Below are positions 27,632-37,484 of a DNA stretch of 64,000 bases, piece after piece. This DNA is from [Phialemoniopsis] sp. UDSM-2020. Its lineage: Eukaryota; Ascomycota; Sordariomycetes; Thyridiales; Thyridiaceae. The stretch's first letter is position 1. Each line of letters starts with the position of its first letter. Location of the stretch: NCBI GenBank assembly GCA_018873225.1, contig JAEILZ010000008.1, positions 682,001 to 746,000 of the forward strand, given 5' to 3'. The notes beneath the pieces are model-generated. The model was given only the letters and a program-made list of their open reading frames with translations. It was not told the origin of the DNA and made no database searches. The translations under genes and the position numbers were made by a program.

Positions 27632-29740
27632 AAAATATTAAAGAAATATTAATAATATATTTATAAAGTACTTTAAGATCTCTAGAGAGTAAACCTATTA
27701 GTAAACCCTAGTAAGAGTTAGTTCTATATATAAGAGGTAGTATACCTTAGATATCTAATTTAATTAGAAGAAATATAAATAGATTTAAATAAACTTATAG
27801 TAATTAAAAACTAATTAATATTTAAAAATATTAAAAAAATTTAATCCTTTTTAAGATTTATAAACTATTATAAATAATTCTTAAAAGGATATAAAGAATT
27901 AATAATATTATTAACTAATCTTACTAAGAAAAGTAAGGCTTTTAAGTAGACTAAAGAATATTAAAAAACCTTTAATAGGATTAAAAAATACTTCTTTAGC
28001 AAATTAATTACTAAAATAGCTAACTCTAATTAACTATATAAATTAGAAATAAATACTTCTAACTATACCTTAGGAGAATAACTTAAATAGTAAGATTATA
28101 AAGGAGTTCTATATCCTATTATATTCTTTTTAAAGAAACTATATAGGCTAAAACTTAACTATTAGATTTATAATAAAAAACTAATAGTTATTATTAAGTA
28201 TTTTAAAGAATAAAGGCTATATCTAAGTAGAATAATATATTTAATTATAGTATATATAGATTATAAAAATCTTACTTATTTTATTACCTCTAAAGAACTT
28301 AATAAGTAATAAATATAATAGATAGAATTCCTCTTAAAATTTAATTATAAAATTATATATAAAAAAGAATTAGATAATAATAAAGCTAATACTTTAAACT
28401 AAAGATCTAATTATAAGTAAGAAATACCTATAGATATACAGGTAATTATATAAATAAATCTAGATAGAACCCTTAAGAGAATTCTATAATAAATTTTAGT
28501 AATTATATAATTACTAAATAATTATAAAGCTTATAATAAAATATAAAAGGTATATCTAATAGATAAATAGATTAGAACTAGAAAGATAAAAGAACTTTTA
28601 TATTATAATAAAGGACTTTACTTTCCTATTAGCCTATAATAGAAGTATATTAAAGAAATCTATAAGGCTAAAATTTATAGATACTAAAGGATTATATAAA
28701 CTACTATATAAATTTAATAAATTTATAACTTTCTATAATTATATTAAGTTATAAAGGATATTATAAGGAATTACCTATAATATAACCTTAATAAACTATT
28801 AAAATACAAACTATATAGAAAGCTTTAATCTATATTAGTTCTAAATAAACTATAGTACTTAATTATAATAGACTTTATTATTAAATTATTAAAGTTTAAG
28901 GACCTTATAATAAGAATTAAATATAATAATATCTTAATAATCTTAAAAAGATTAACTAAATATATCTATTTTTTACTATTTAAAAAAGTATATACAATAG
29001 AATAACTTACCTATATCTTCCTAAAGACTATTATAACTAACTATAGGATACTATATAAGATTATTATAAATAAAAAAATAACCTATACTTTAAAGTTTTA
29101 TACTTTATTAATAAAACAACTAAAAGCAAATAAGAAGCTTATAATAGCTTATTACTTCTAAATAGATAATTAAACTAAGTATTTAAATTAAATATTAAAA
29201 ACTTACCTATAGAACTATATTAACTATAAATAGAATAATTAGGTAGAATTACTATTATTTATATAGTTTATATATAATAGCTTACTAATAGAAATAACTA
29301 AAGTATTACTATTCTTTATAAATTATAAATAAAACCCTAAGGCCTACTAATAACTATAGGATAAAATTAATATAGAATTAATAATCCTTAAGATAAAATA
29401 CCTTAAAAAGCTATATATATCCTTAAAAATAGAACTAGAATTTATATAGCAGTATATAATATACTACTATAACTAGAAAAGAATAAAAAGACTATCCTTT
29501 TTAAAAAGAGATATAATCTACTTACTATAAAAAAACATTATAATAAAATAGCCTAATAATAAATTAAACTATAAAAAACTAAAACCATTTAAAATTTTAT
29601 AAAAAATATTAATATCTAACTATAAACTATTACTATTAAAATTAATATATATTTATAATATTTTTTATATATCCCTATTAAAATTAACCTCTTTAGGAGT
29701 ACAGCTTAAAGAACTAATAGAAGTAGAAATAAAGAAAAAA

Positions 29741-29860
29741 GAATATAATATTAAGAAAGTATTTAAGTAATAAATAAATAATAAAAAATATTTAATTAAA
29801 TAGAAAGGCTATAATAATAAGGAAAATACCTAGGAATTTATTAAGAACTTAATATATTAT
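29741..29860 (+). pseudogene. Degraded chromodomain at the end of element B pol
   Basis: The frame begins E-Y-N-I-K-K-V-F-K and continues Y-L-I-K-stop-K-G-Y-N-N-K-E-N-T-stop-E-F-I-K-N-L. With the stops read as mutated Trp codons, this is the classic chromodomain core (L-V-K-W-K-G-Y ... N-T-W-E). It classes the element as a chromovirus. Confidence 0.7.
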
Positions 29861-30594
29861 ATAAAGAAGCTTTAATAGTTTTATTAGAAAAATTTATACT
29901 AATAAAAAACTAATAGTTATTTAAGTTAAAAGTACTTTAATTAATAGAGGTAGAATTATTTATAATATTTAGTTTCTAAATATAATCTACTAAATAATTA
30001 TCCTCCTATTCTAACTTATTTAAGAACTATATTTTATAACGAAATAAGTTTATATTATACTCTTTTAAGAATTTCTTTTACCTTTAAAGCTAACTTAGAT
30101 AATTAAGAATAGTTTACAACTAAATTTAAAGGATAAATATCTCCTCTTTAGTATTTATCTTCTCTTTTAAAATCTTCTATTACTTAGCTAATATATAAGA
30201 AATTAGTATTATTAGCTAAAGGTTAGTATATATAGAACTACTTATACTTATAAGAAGAAGCTATATTAGTATTATTATAAGAATAACTATAATAAATATA
30301 GTTACTATATTATAATTTCCCTTTTATTATCTTATATATTAAATTATTTTTAAAGTAGTAAAAATAAGGTATTATCTTAATATTATAAAGATTAATATAG
30401 GTATTAAAGGTTACTTACTTACTTAATTTAATAGATTTTTATTTCTTAATATAATCTAAGGATATCTTATTAATAGTAAGTAGAAGAATTAAAAGGAGAA
30501 TTTTTATTACCTAGGAATAAGTTATATATAGGATTAATAGGTCTTAAAAAATAGCTTTAGATTGTTAGGATATTAACCTAGAAGAAGGATATTA

Positions 30595-30967
30595 TATTAT
30601 AAAATGAACTTATAGTATTATAGGAGATACTAAGATGGTTATATAGGGTATAATATAATAAAATAAGACTATAAAGTATAAACTATTAGATTACTAACTA
30701 TAATTATAATCCCTTATCTTAGATTACTATAATCTAAATAATCCCTATATCTATATATATAAATTAGTATTTACCCTTAGGTATTCCTAAATAGCTCTTT
30801 AGTATTTAAAGTATCTTTATTTATTAAAAAACCTTTTAAGTAAAAGCTATCCTTAGCTATAATTAACTATTACCTACCTAAGTTGCCCTAACTTATCTAT
30901 TTATATAAAACCCCTTAAGTTTAGGACCTTAAAGTACTATTTATGCTTAGGATCATAAATTATCACA
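30595..30967 (+). repeat. Element B 3' LTR
   Basis: 373 bp, from TATTATAAAATG to ...AATTATCACA, keeping the terminal CA. It follows the purine-rich tract that ends at about 30594. It is somewhat less mutated than the 5' LTR (it keeps more G and C near 30880-30960). Confidence 0.85.
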
Positions 30968-30972
30968 ATAAA
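30968..30972. other. Right target-site duplication of element B
   Basis: ATAAA, identical to 23644-23648, directly after the 3' LTR of B. Confidence 0.65.
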
Positions 30973-31900
30973 GTTAATAAACTTCTAAAGAATCTTTATA
31001 ATAGTATTAATTTATATTATCTACTACTTAATATCTTAAATCTATTTTATAAAAGTCTTTCTAATATTAAATAATATCTTATAAAGCTTATCTATTAGTT
31101 TTAACTTAATAATATTAGATACTAGGTTATTTATAATATAATATAATTTTATATTAATAAAAAGAATATTATTAAATTTAATATTAAGAGCTAATAGAAG
31201 AATAAGATATTTAATAGTAAGAAAATAAAGTATACTTAAACTCTTTATAGCCTTTAACTATATATTTTAATATCTAATAAAGAAAGTAAAGATTAGAATA
31301 ATTAAGAAATTAATAACTTATTAGCTTTATTAGATAATAATACTTTTTAAAAAATAACTACTTTTTATAATTTAATAAGATTTTTTAACTTTAGTAATAA
31401 TACTAGTATTTTATTACTAATCTCTTCTATTAAGCTAAATATTACTTTTAAAATAAGATTTTCTATCTAAATTATAATTAAAAATAAGACTTTATTATAG
31501 TTAAAAGTACTTCTAATACTATAAATACTAATTAAGTAAACTAATAAGTTTTAATAAGTATAACTATTAATATAAAAGTAATATAAAGAAAATATTCTAA
31601 CCTATAATTATTTTAAATCCCTTAATTAATACTTATTATTTAACTACCTAGAGGGTTAGAAAGGATAGGTAAGATTCTATACTAATTATAAGAAGGCTAA
31701 GAATAAAAAGAAGTTAAAGTAGACTAAAAAGATAAAGAAGGATTACTAGAAAAGGGCAGATAAATAATAATAGGGTTAGTACTATAGATTAGGATAGAAT
31801 AATAGGTACTTATATTTTAGTTATTATATAAGTATTTAAAAAGTTAGTATTAAGATTTACAAAAGGAGATATATAGAAGCATTTAATTGAATTTACTTCT
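30973..31900 (+). pseudogene. Decayed repeat segment right of element B
   Basis: AT-rich and stop-filled. G+C rises gradually towards 31900. Lys-rich coding-like text near 31690-31790 could be a gag remnant, but no motif is secure. It probably continues the repeat interrupted at 23643. Confidence 0.4.
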
Positions 31901-31913
31901 ATGGAGGGAGGAT
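31901..31913 (+). other. Candidate polypurine tract before repeat D right copy
   Basis: The 13 bases ATGGAGGGAGGAT lie directly before the LTR-like repeat. Such tracts prime plus-strand synthesis in LTR retrotransposons and sit immediately 5' of the 3' LTR, so this supports reading 31914-32180 as a 3' LTR. Confidence 0.5.
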
Positions 31914-32180
31914 TAAAATGGATCATCTTGGTTTAGCTCGGATTATAATTAATCCAGTATATAAAGCTATTAAAAATTGCAGCACTTTACACGCCTGTAG
32001 ATAGAACTTAGGAGAATTAACAACCATTCTTCAGAATAACTTTACAAGCCCTACAGTGACCCAATCGCTCCCATATTTGAAGTCTATACAGATCAGAGTA
32101 GAATCTCATAAATACGACCTTTTTGGTGGCCATCCGTGGCCCTCTTATTGTGGCTGGTTTTTATCGGCCCTTTTTATTAG
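31914..32180 (+). repeat. LTR-like repeat D, right copy, little mutated
   Basis: This 267-bp partner of 4037-4303 has a nearly normal base composition and keeps many CA, TG and CG dinucleotides that are TA in the left copy. It marks the right edge of the AT-rich island. Because it kept its G and C, it serves as an internal reference for which substitutions the left copy suffered. Confidence 0.65.
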
Positions 32181-32234
32181 TTAGTTTATTAATTAACTGC
32201 AGTGTAGTTAATTAAATTTATTATATTAACTAAC
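32180..32234. repeat. AT-rich imperfect inverted repeat at the island edge
   Basis: TTAATTAAC at 32189-32197 pairs with GTTAATTAA at 32207-32215 around a 9-base loop. Further out, GTTAGTT at 32180-32186 pairs with AACTAAC at 32228-32234. It could be a transposon-end remnant or a simple AT hairpin. Confidence 0.5.
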
Positions 32235-32598
32235 AAAACTAATTAGCTAATTTCACAGCCCTACTGGTATGTAACAGAAAGTTTGTTATTAAGGCTGCCG
32301 CCAGCAAGCAAAAGCAACTTGTAGAATCAAGGTCAAGGGCAGTCCAAGTTCCTTATAACTTGCTCCACATCTCTACTTTTCACAGCTGCTTATGGAGTGA
32401 GTACACACTGTCCAGGCATGCCAGGTGGATGTCCTGACCTCGTCGATCATATTGCTTACGCGCGCACGTGGCACATGCTCACCAGGCCACCATCAACAAA
32501 CTCTGTCTGCACCGCAAGCGACCAAACAGCCGCTCCTGAGAAAACCGCGCTACCACTCGCTGATCGCACGGAATGCCAGTACATCGCCGAATCACAGT

Positions 32599-32940
32599 AT
32601 GCCGCAGGTCATATACAAACACCCGTTTCCGGGCTGGCTACAGGCTGTCATCGTCATACCTCTGACAGCAGCGTGGATCGGGCTCCTCGCCACGCAGGGC
32701 TGGCATTCACTAGCCGGGTTGGCCCTTTTACTTGTCAACGCGATCATCAATGCCTTCTTCGCCCTGGTAGACCCCGAGTTCGTACTGGAAAGCCGTGGGA
32801 TTCTGGTCGATGGAACCCCGGTCACGGTCCGTCGCCCACTGATTGGCTTCCGAAGATGCGAGCAGATTGTCGGTTCTGAGGGCTCGTACGAGATTAGGTA
32901 TGATGGATACAGATACGAGAGGGCGCATTGGAGGGTTTGA
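32599..32940 (+). CDS. Small predicted membrane protein, hypothetical
   Basis: A 113-residue open frame, the first plausible gene beyond the AT-rich island. I start it at the ATG at 32599 (A at -3); the frame is open further upstream but has no earlier ATG. Two hydrophobic segments, about residues 13-32 and 37-56, suggest a two-pass or hairpin membrane protein. They are followed by a soluble tail of about 55 residues (G-F-R-R-C-E-Q-I-V-G and Y-E-I-R-Y-D-G-Y-R-Y). I do not recognise the family. A GTATGA near 32898 could be a splice donor, so the C-terminus might differ. No other gene is close on the same strand until the transporter at 33956. Confidence is moderate, based on the coherent hydrophobic pattern and normal codon use. 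Confidence 0.5.
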   Translation: MPQVIYKHPFPGWLQAVIVIPLTAAWIGLLATQGWHSLAGLALLLVNAIINAFFALVDPEFVLESRGILVDGTPVTVRRPLIGFRRCEQIVGSEGSYEIRYDGYRYERAHWRV

Positions 32941-33835
32941 GAACACGTGTGCCGATGTCTGGGGTTGACTTGCAGCTCGGCCGGTTTGAGTTGAAGTACA
33001 TGTGCTGTGGCTCTATGCATCTTGATGAGTGAGAGCCACGGGCGTACAATCTTGAGCCGGATAAAAGATGAAGGACACGGAAGAATACCCAGACAGTTGA
33101 AGATTATTGTGAAGAGACAACAATCCAAGCATGAGACATGCCGAGCCGGCAAACAACGACAGCGTGGGACTGGCACCGTAACCGCCGCCGACCTAGCCGG
33201 CCACAGATCAAGTCACTCAGTCTCCCCTTTCATGGTGGCAACGATATCTTTCTAAGGCAGCTCCAGCGTGCTATAGCAAAGTAATAATCTTAAACATTCT
33301 CGCCTGGGTCTAGACAGGCCCCATGAAAGACTTGACCTGCTGTGTTGTGGAGCTAGCTAGTGCTTGTGGAGAAAGACATGTGGTTTTCATGTCCGACGGG
33401 CTAAGAAACATCTTCCGCCCACGCCTCCATACGCCAATGTCCACTGGTTCTCGTAACGGGTCATGTTCCCCGAAAGGGCCATTTCAGCCTCTCTCTCTCA
33501 ATGGGAATGCCAAGATGCTTGGCTAGACGTTGTTTCCACTCTCAAAATCCACATCTTCGAGATAGGCCAGTCGGAAAGGGGAGATTCCAAAGGTTGCCCG
33601 ACTCGACAATGGATCAAGATCCTATCCACATCACTCCAGGTCTGCTATGTGGAGGCTATAGCGAAGACAAAGTCGTTGAGTGCATCGGATACCTCCCCCA
33701 GCCCTGAAACCCCACACCCGACTGAGTATCAGACCCCAGGAACTCCGGGGTAGTATCGCAGCAGCACCACAGATCTGCACACATAAAAGTCTGTCGCTAT
33801 TCTGCCCAGGAACGGACAGGGCAGACTGAATCTCA
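32941..33835. other. Intergenic region without a recognised gene
   Basis: About 900 bp with only short overlapping frames of unconvincing composition. It presumably holds the upstream region of the transporter at 33956. Base composition is normal, so RIP has not visibly spread here. Confidence 0.5.
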
Positions 33836-33842
33836 TATATAT
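33836..33842 (+). promoter_or_regulatory. TATA-like element of the MFS transporter gene
   Basis: TATATAT, 114 bp before the proposed ATG at 33956, in otherwise GC-balanced DNA. Confidence 0.4.
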
Positions 33843-33955
33843 TCACAGTAGAGTTATCTCCGCGATCAGTACCTCCCGCACCTCCCCATTCCCATTCTTA
33901 TCACCGCGAATACTACCCGCACGTCGCACTCGCTATCCAGTACAAGCGGCCGAGA

Positions 33956-35607
33956 ATGGCCCCAAAGCCCCGAACCACTCACGTGGACAACCACGATACC
34001 ATTGAGGCGCTCGACAACTCCACGCTTCATCACGCCGCCGAGCGAGGTCAGGCCGGCACCGACAAGTAGGGAGACAGACAAGTCCCTTGAACAACATGGA
34101 CCCTGCGAAGGCTAACAGCGTGGCAGGTATGGGCAGTCACTGGTGCAGTACAACCCGGCGGCGGAGCGCCGTCTACGACTCAAGATCGACCTCCATGTCG
34201 TGCCGACAGTCGCGGTTCTCTACATGTTCTGCTTCATCGATCGGGCCAACATTGGTAAGCATCCAGTCTTGACTCGACCATGCGGACCCAGTTGACCTGA
34301 CCGCGTGTCCTCTAGGCAACGCCAAGATTGCTGGTCTCGACGCCGACTTAGGCATGAAAGGCTCCGACTACAATCTGATCATCACGGCTTTTTATGTCTC
34401 ATACATTGTCTTTGAAATCCCCTGCAATATCATTTGCAAGTGGATGGGCCCGGGCTGGTTCCTGCCTCTGACCACCCTCCTGTTCGGCATCGCGTCTGTA
34501 GGCACCGCCTTTGTCAATACAGTCCCGCAGGTTGCGGTGGTCCGTTTCCTTCTGGGTATCTTTGAGGCTGCTATGATGCCGGGTATCGCATACTACCTGT
34601 CTCGCTGGTACCGCAGGTCCGAGTTGGTGTTCCGCCTGTCCCTCTACATTGCCACTGCACCCCTTGCCGGTGCGTTTGGCGGCCTACTGGCCTCGGCAAT
34701 CCTCAAACTTGACCACTTTGGCAGTCTTCGCCGCTGGCGTATGATCTTCGCCATCGAAGGCATCGTCACTATTGGCCTGGCCCTTGTCAGCTTCTTGACC
34801 CTGACCGACCGCCCAGGTACGGCCCGCTGGCTGACAGAGGAAGAGAAGGATTTGGCGATCGCCCGTGTCAAGTCGGAGCGAGTCGGCACGACTGTCGTGC
34901 TCGATAAGATGGACAAGACGAAACTCCGTCGGGGAATACTATCGCCCATCACCCTCAGCATTTCCTTCATTTTCCTCCTTGTCAATGTCACTGTTCAGGG
35001 GTTGTCGTTCTTTGCACCCACCATTGTCAAGAGCATCTACCAGGACAAGACCACCATCCAGCAGCAGCTGTACACTGTACCCCCGTACGCCGTGGCCACC
35101 TTCTTCACTATCCTCTTCCCGTTCATCAGTTGGCGGGTGGACCGCCGGCAGATCTTCTTCCCGATCTGCGGCCTTCTCTGCGTCGCAGGTTACATCATCT
35201 TCCTGGCCACGACGAATCAGTCTGCGCGATATGGCGCCACGTTCATCATATCGTCGGCCTGCTTCCCGCTAGGTGCCATCACCAACGCCCAGGTGTCGGC
35301 CAATGTGGTCAGCGACACAGCCCGCAGTGCCGCCATCGGCACCGTCGCCATGCTGGGCAACATCGGCGGCCTGGTGGCTAGCTGGTCGTTCCTCGCGTGG
35401 GATGCGCCAAACTATCCCATCGGCAACGGCCTGAACCTCGCGACCAATGGTATGATCTTTGTCGTCGGCATCATGACCTTGTGGTGGATGAAGAAGGATA
35501 ACAAGAGACGGGGTGAAAAGAACATTGACGAGGAGTTGAGTGGAATGACCCAGGCCCAGATTGAGGACCTGGACTGGAAGCATCCTGCTTTCCGGTGGCG
35601 ACCTTGA
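33956..35607 (+). CDS. MFS transporter, anion:cation symporter family (Dal5/Tna1-like)
   Basis: Plasma-membrane carrier, probably a proton symporter for an organic acid, vitamin or ureide-type anion. Three exons join to 509 residues: 33956-34065, 34127-34254 and 34316-35607. The introns are 61 bp each, with GT...AG ends; CTAAC precedes the first acceptor. The cytosolic N-terminus (about 55 residues) leads to the hallmark F-C-F-I-D-R-A-N-I-G-N-A-K of this fungal MFS group. Later come G-I-F-E-A-A-M-M-P-G-I-A-Y-Y-L-S-R-W-Y-R (fourth to fifth helix and following loop) and a K-K-D-N-K-R-R cytosolic tail. Length and a 12-helix profile fit the family. Relatives include allantoate, nicotinate, pantothenate and biotin permeases; the substrate cannot be told from sequence alone. 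The ATG has A at -3, and a TATA-like element lies upstream. Confidence 0.9.
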
Positions 35608-36501
35608 GAAGCCTGATCATATAATCTCACCTGTATAGACAGCTAGGGAGGCATTGATGGAGAGGGTTTTTATGGTGAATTGTATGCATATTGGTTCACT
35701 ACAATCCTCAGTGTCTTCAACGGCGTCGAGCATGAAACCCGCCCCTGCATGAGCTGGAGAACATGGCCAACTCGGGATCCGTCTTAGGACATGCCGGCGA
35801 AACCCTTCATGATAATCAGAGCTACATCCCGAGTCTACTGAATCCAGTATGGCTACCCTTGATCCATGTCAAGCGTAGCCAAGCTGTGCAGCTCTGTCCC
35901 AGCCGTATCTCTCTGAATAATAGCGTTTTGTCAATCTCTTGCTTGGAGCCAAAACTGTTCGATATGCACCAGACTAGGAATCGCGCCGATCAAAGTGGTG
36001 ATGTGGCTGGCTGAGACCGCGTAGACGGACGCATGCCACCCGTTTTGGAATAGAAGCGGTAAGTCTAGGACTGTCTGGACGGCCTTGATCTCCATCTTCC
36101 GAGACAGCCCTACCATTGATCGAGAAAGATGTCGAAGTGTTGATTGCTTTTGTCAGTTCTGGCAAGCCACTCGGAGTTTCGAGTGCCACGAGCCATCACA
36201 TGCTGCCTATTCAAACCTCGCTGCATCCCTTGTGTTGCCACCGATCCCCGGATTGGCGTAGCTGAACTACCCCTTGAGGAAGTCGCCTGGGCAATCGATA
36301 GATACTGCAGGTGAGACTTTCGGGACGTCACCTCTCCTAGCCAGTCAACTTGAGACTGTCTAGGGTCGCTATTCGGACAATGCATGATGGCTGCCATCCC
36401 GCTCATCAGTTGGTCTTGCTCTCGTCCAGCCGCTCCCGTGTTGCATGTTGTTTGTGTCTTGTGGTCGGGTTCTTTGACAGAGTTCAAGAGTCTCTCAAAA
36501 G
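35608..36501. other. Intergenic region without a recognised gene
   Basis: About 900 bp. The open frames on both strands here look random and none shows a domain. It contains the 3' end of the transporter transcript and the upstream region of the lectin gene. Confidence 0.5.
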
Positions 36502-36509
36502 CATAAAAG
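36502..36509 (+). promoter_or_regulatory. TATA-like element of the lectin gene
   Basis: CATAAAAG, about 120 bp before a splice donor and 195 bp before the lectin ATG. It argues that transcription starts downstream of it, making the sequence up to 36630 a 5' leader rather than coding. Confidence 0.35.
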
Positions 36510-36630
36510 GGTGCCGTCGACGACTCCAGATATGGTTTTCGTTCGCTAAGCATCCAATTCACAATCTACTTCTCGCATTGACTCTTTTCAGCACTATCAA
36601 GGACCTGAACGCGCTTCTAGGAATTACCAA

Positions 36631-36695
36631 GTGAGCTCACCACCCCTCTCCCTCACTTCGCAGAGACCTTGCTGACGGCGACTAATCACACGTAG
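36631..36695 (+). other. Predicted 65-bp intron in the lectin 5' leader
   Basis: GTGAGC donor at 36631, CTAATC branch-like motif near 36682 and CGTAG acceptor ending at 36695, one base before the ATG. Splicing here would join an upstream open frame to the lectin in the same phase, but family members start at this Met, so a leader intron is preferred. Confidence 0.55.
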
Positions 36696-36696
36696 A

Positions 36697-37134
36697 ATGG
36701 CATACACTATCAAAGTCCGTGTCTATCAGACCAACCCCAATGCCTTCTTCCGCATCGTCGAGAAGGGCGTCTGGCACTACGCCAACGGCGGCACCTGGTC
36801 CGACCGCGACGGTGTCCTGACGCTCACCATGGGCGGAAGCGGGACCTCGGGCATGCTGCGTCTCATGACCGAGCAGGGAAAGGAAGCCTTCTTCGTGGCC
36901 ATGGGCGTGCACAACTACAAACCGTGGCTTGACATTGTTACCGGGCTCGCCGATGACGTGACATGCGTCAAGGCGCTGCCGGAATACTACAACAATACGT
37001 CGACGGAGAGGGTGCAGGCCAGGGAGGCGCAGCGGACGAGCGGGTCGATCTTGAACATCGACCGTCGCACCATTGCGGCCAAGTACAAGGTGACCGAGGG
37101 TCACGATCTCGAGATGGAGATTGTTCTTGGCTAA
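36697..37134 (+). CDS. Fungal fruit-body lectin (ABL/XCL/SRL family)
   Basis: A carbohydrate-binding cytosolic protein of 145 residues. It begins M-A-Y-T-I-K-V-R-V-Y-Q-T-N-P and continues with F-F-R-I-V-E-K, V-W-H-Y-A-N-G-G-T-W, M-G-G-S-G-T-S-G-M-L-R, G-V-H-N-Y-K-P-W-D-I-V-T-G (with one Leu inside) and a P-E-Y-Y-N-N block. These are the signatures of the Agaricus bisporus/Xerocomus/Sclerotium lectin family (about 143 residues, actinoporin-like beta-sandwich binding the T-antigen disaccharide and chitobiose). There is no signal peptide, as is normal for the family. The coding part is one exon, full length and intact. In other fungi such lectins act as storage or defence proteins with anti-nematode or anti-insect activity; its role here is inference. 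It is the closest well-identified accessory-type gene to the RIP island. Confidence 0.93.
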   Translation: MAYTIKVRVYQTNPNAFFRIVEKGVWHYANGGTWSDRDGVLTLTMGGSGTSGMLRLMTEQGKEAFFVAMGVHNYKPWLDIVTGLADDVTCVKALPEYYNNTSTERVQAREAQRTSGSILNIDRRTIAAKYKVTEGHDLEMEIVLG

Positions 37135-37484
37135 GTGGATGCTCTTGGGCCGTGACAGAGCCACGTATGATGAAGCCCACATAGGACATGAAAATCTTCA
37201 GGCTACTTTGAATATTCTCTTTGCGATATTTGCTGCTGTTCGGTGATTCTTAACCTTACCATGACACGAGAAGTCACGAGTAAAGTGCTCGTAAATGACA
37301 GCGCTTCAAATGAACAACAGCAGCAGACAGGTCAGCTATTCCGTGTACGGTATCCTTGTAAAAAGCCTCTAGAGAGGCCGAAAAATTCTGAACTTGTAAT
37401 TCTACAAAATGTGATAACATACAGAAGCAAGGTCTTCAGCCGGAACCCTGCTCCACATCATCCCCAACCGCGACCTGAACAACA

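Larger units (their letters stand above)
23649..30967 (+). mobile_element. LTR retrotransposon copy B (Ty3/gypsy, chromoviral type), RIP-inactivated
   Basis: A complete, dead plus-strand LTR element of 7,319 bp, the same length as inverted copy A. From left to right: a 373-bp 5' LTR; a gag region with a degraded CCHC knuckle at 24945-24986; a pol region whose reverse transcriptase shows the degraded motif I-P-F-K-L-I-N at about 27518-27540 (from M-P-F-G-L-T-N) and Y-L-N-N at 27605-27616 (from Y-L-D-D); a C-terminal chromodomain-like stretch at about 29741-29860; the polypurine tract AGAAGAAGGATAT ending at about 30594; and a 373-bp 3' LTR ending ...TTATCACA. A chromodomain at the pol C-terminus is typical of chromoviruses, which target heterochromatin. 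Stops (TAG from TGG or CAG, TGA from CGA) riddle every frame, so no protein can be made. Confidence 0.88.

Noticed and set aside
1..32200. The extreme AT content might mean an inserted or misassembled mitochondrial sequence.
   Set aside because: I find LTR pairs with target duplications and degraded gag/pol motifs, but no mitochondrial tRNA, rRNA or respiratory gene.
1..32200. A giant Starship-type mobile element was considered for the island.
   Set aside because: No captain-type tyrosine recombinase frame or cargo gene is visible; the content is nested LTR elements.
36110..36562. A 150-codon minus-strand frame upstream of the lectin.
   Set aside because: It has no domain, its composition looks random and it overlaps the likely lectin promoter and leader.
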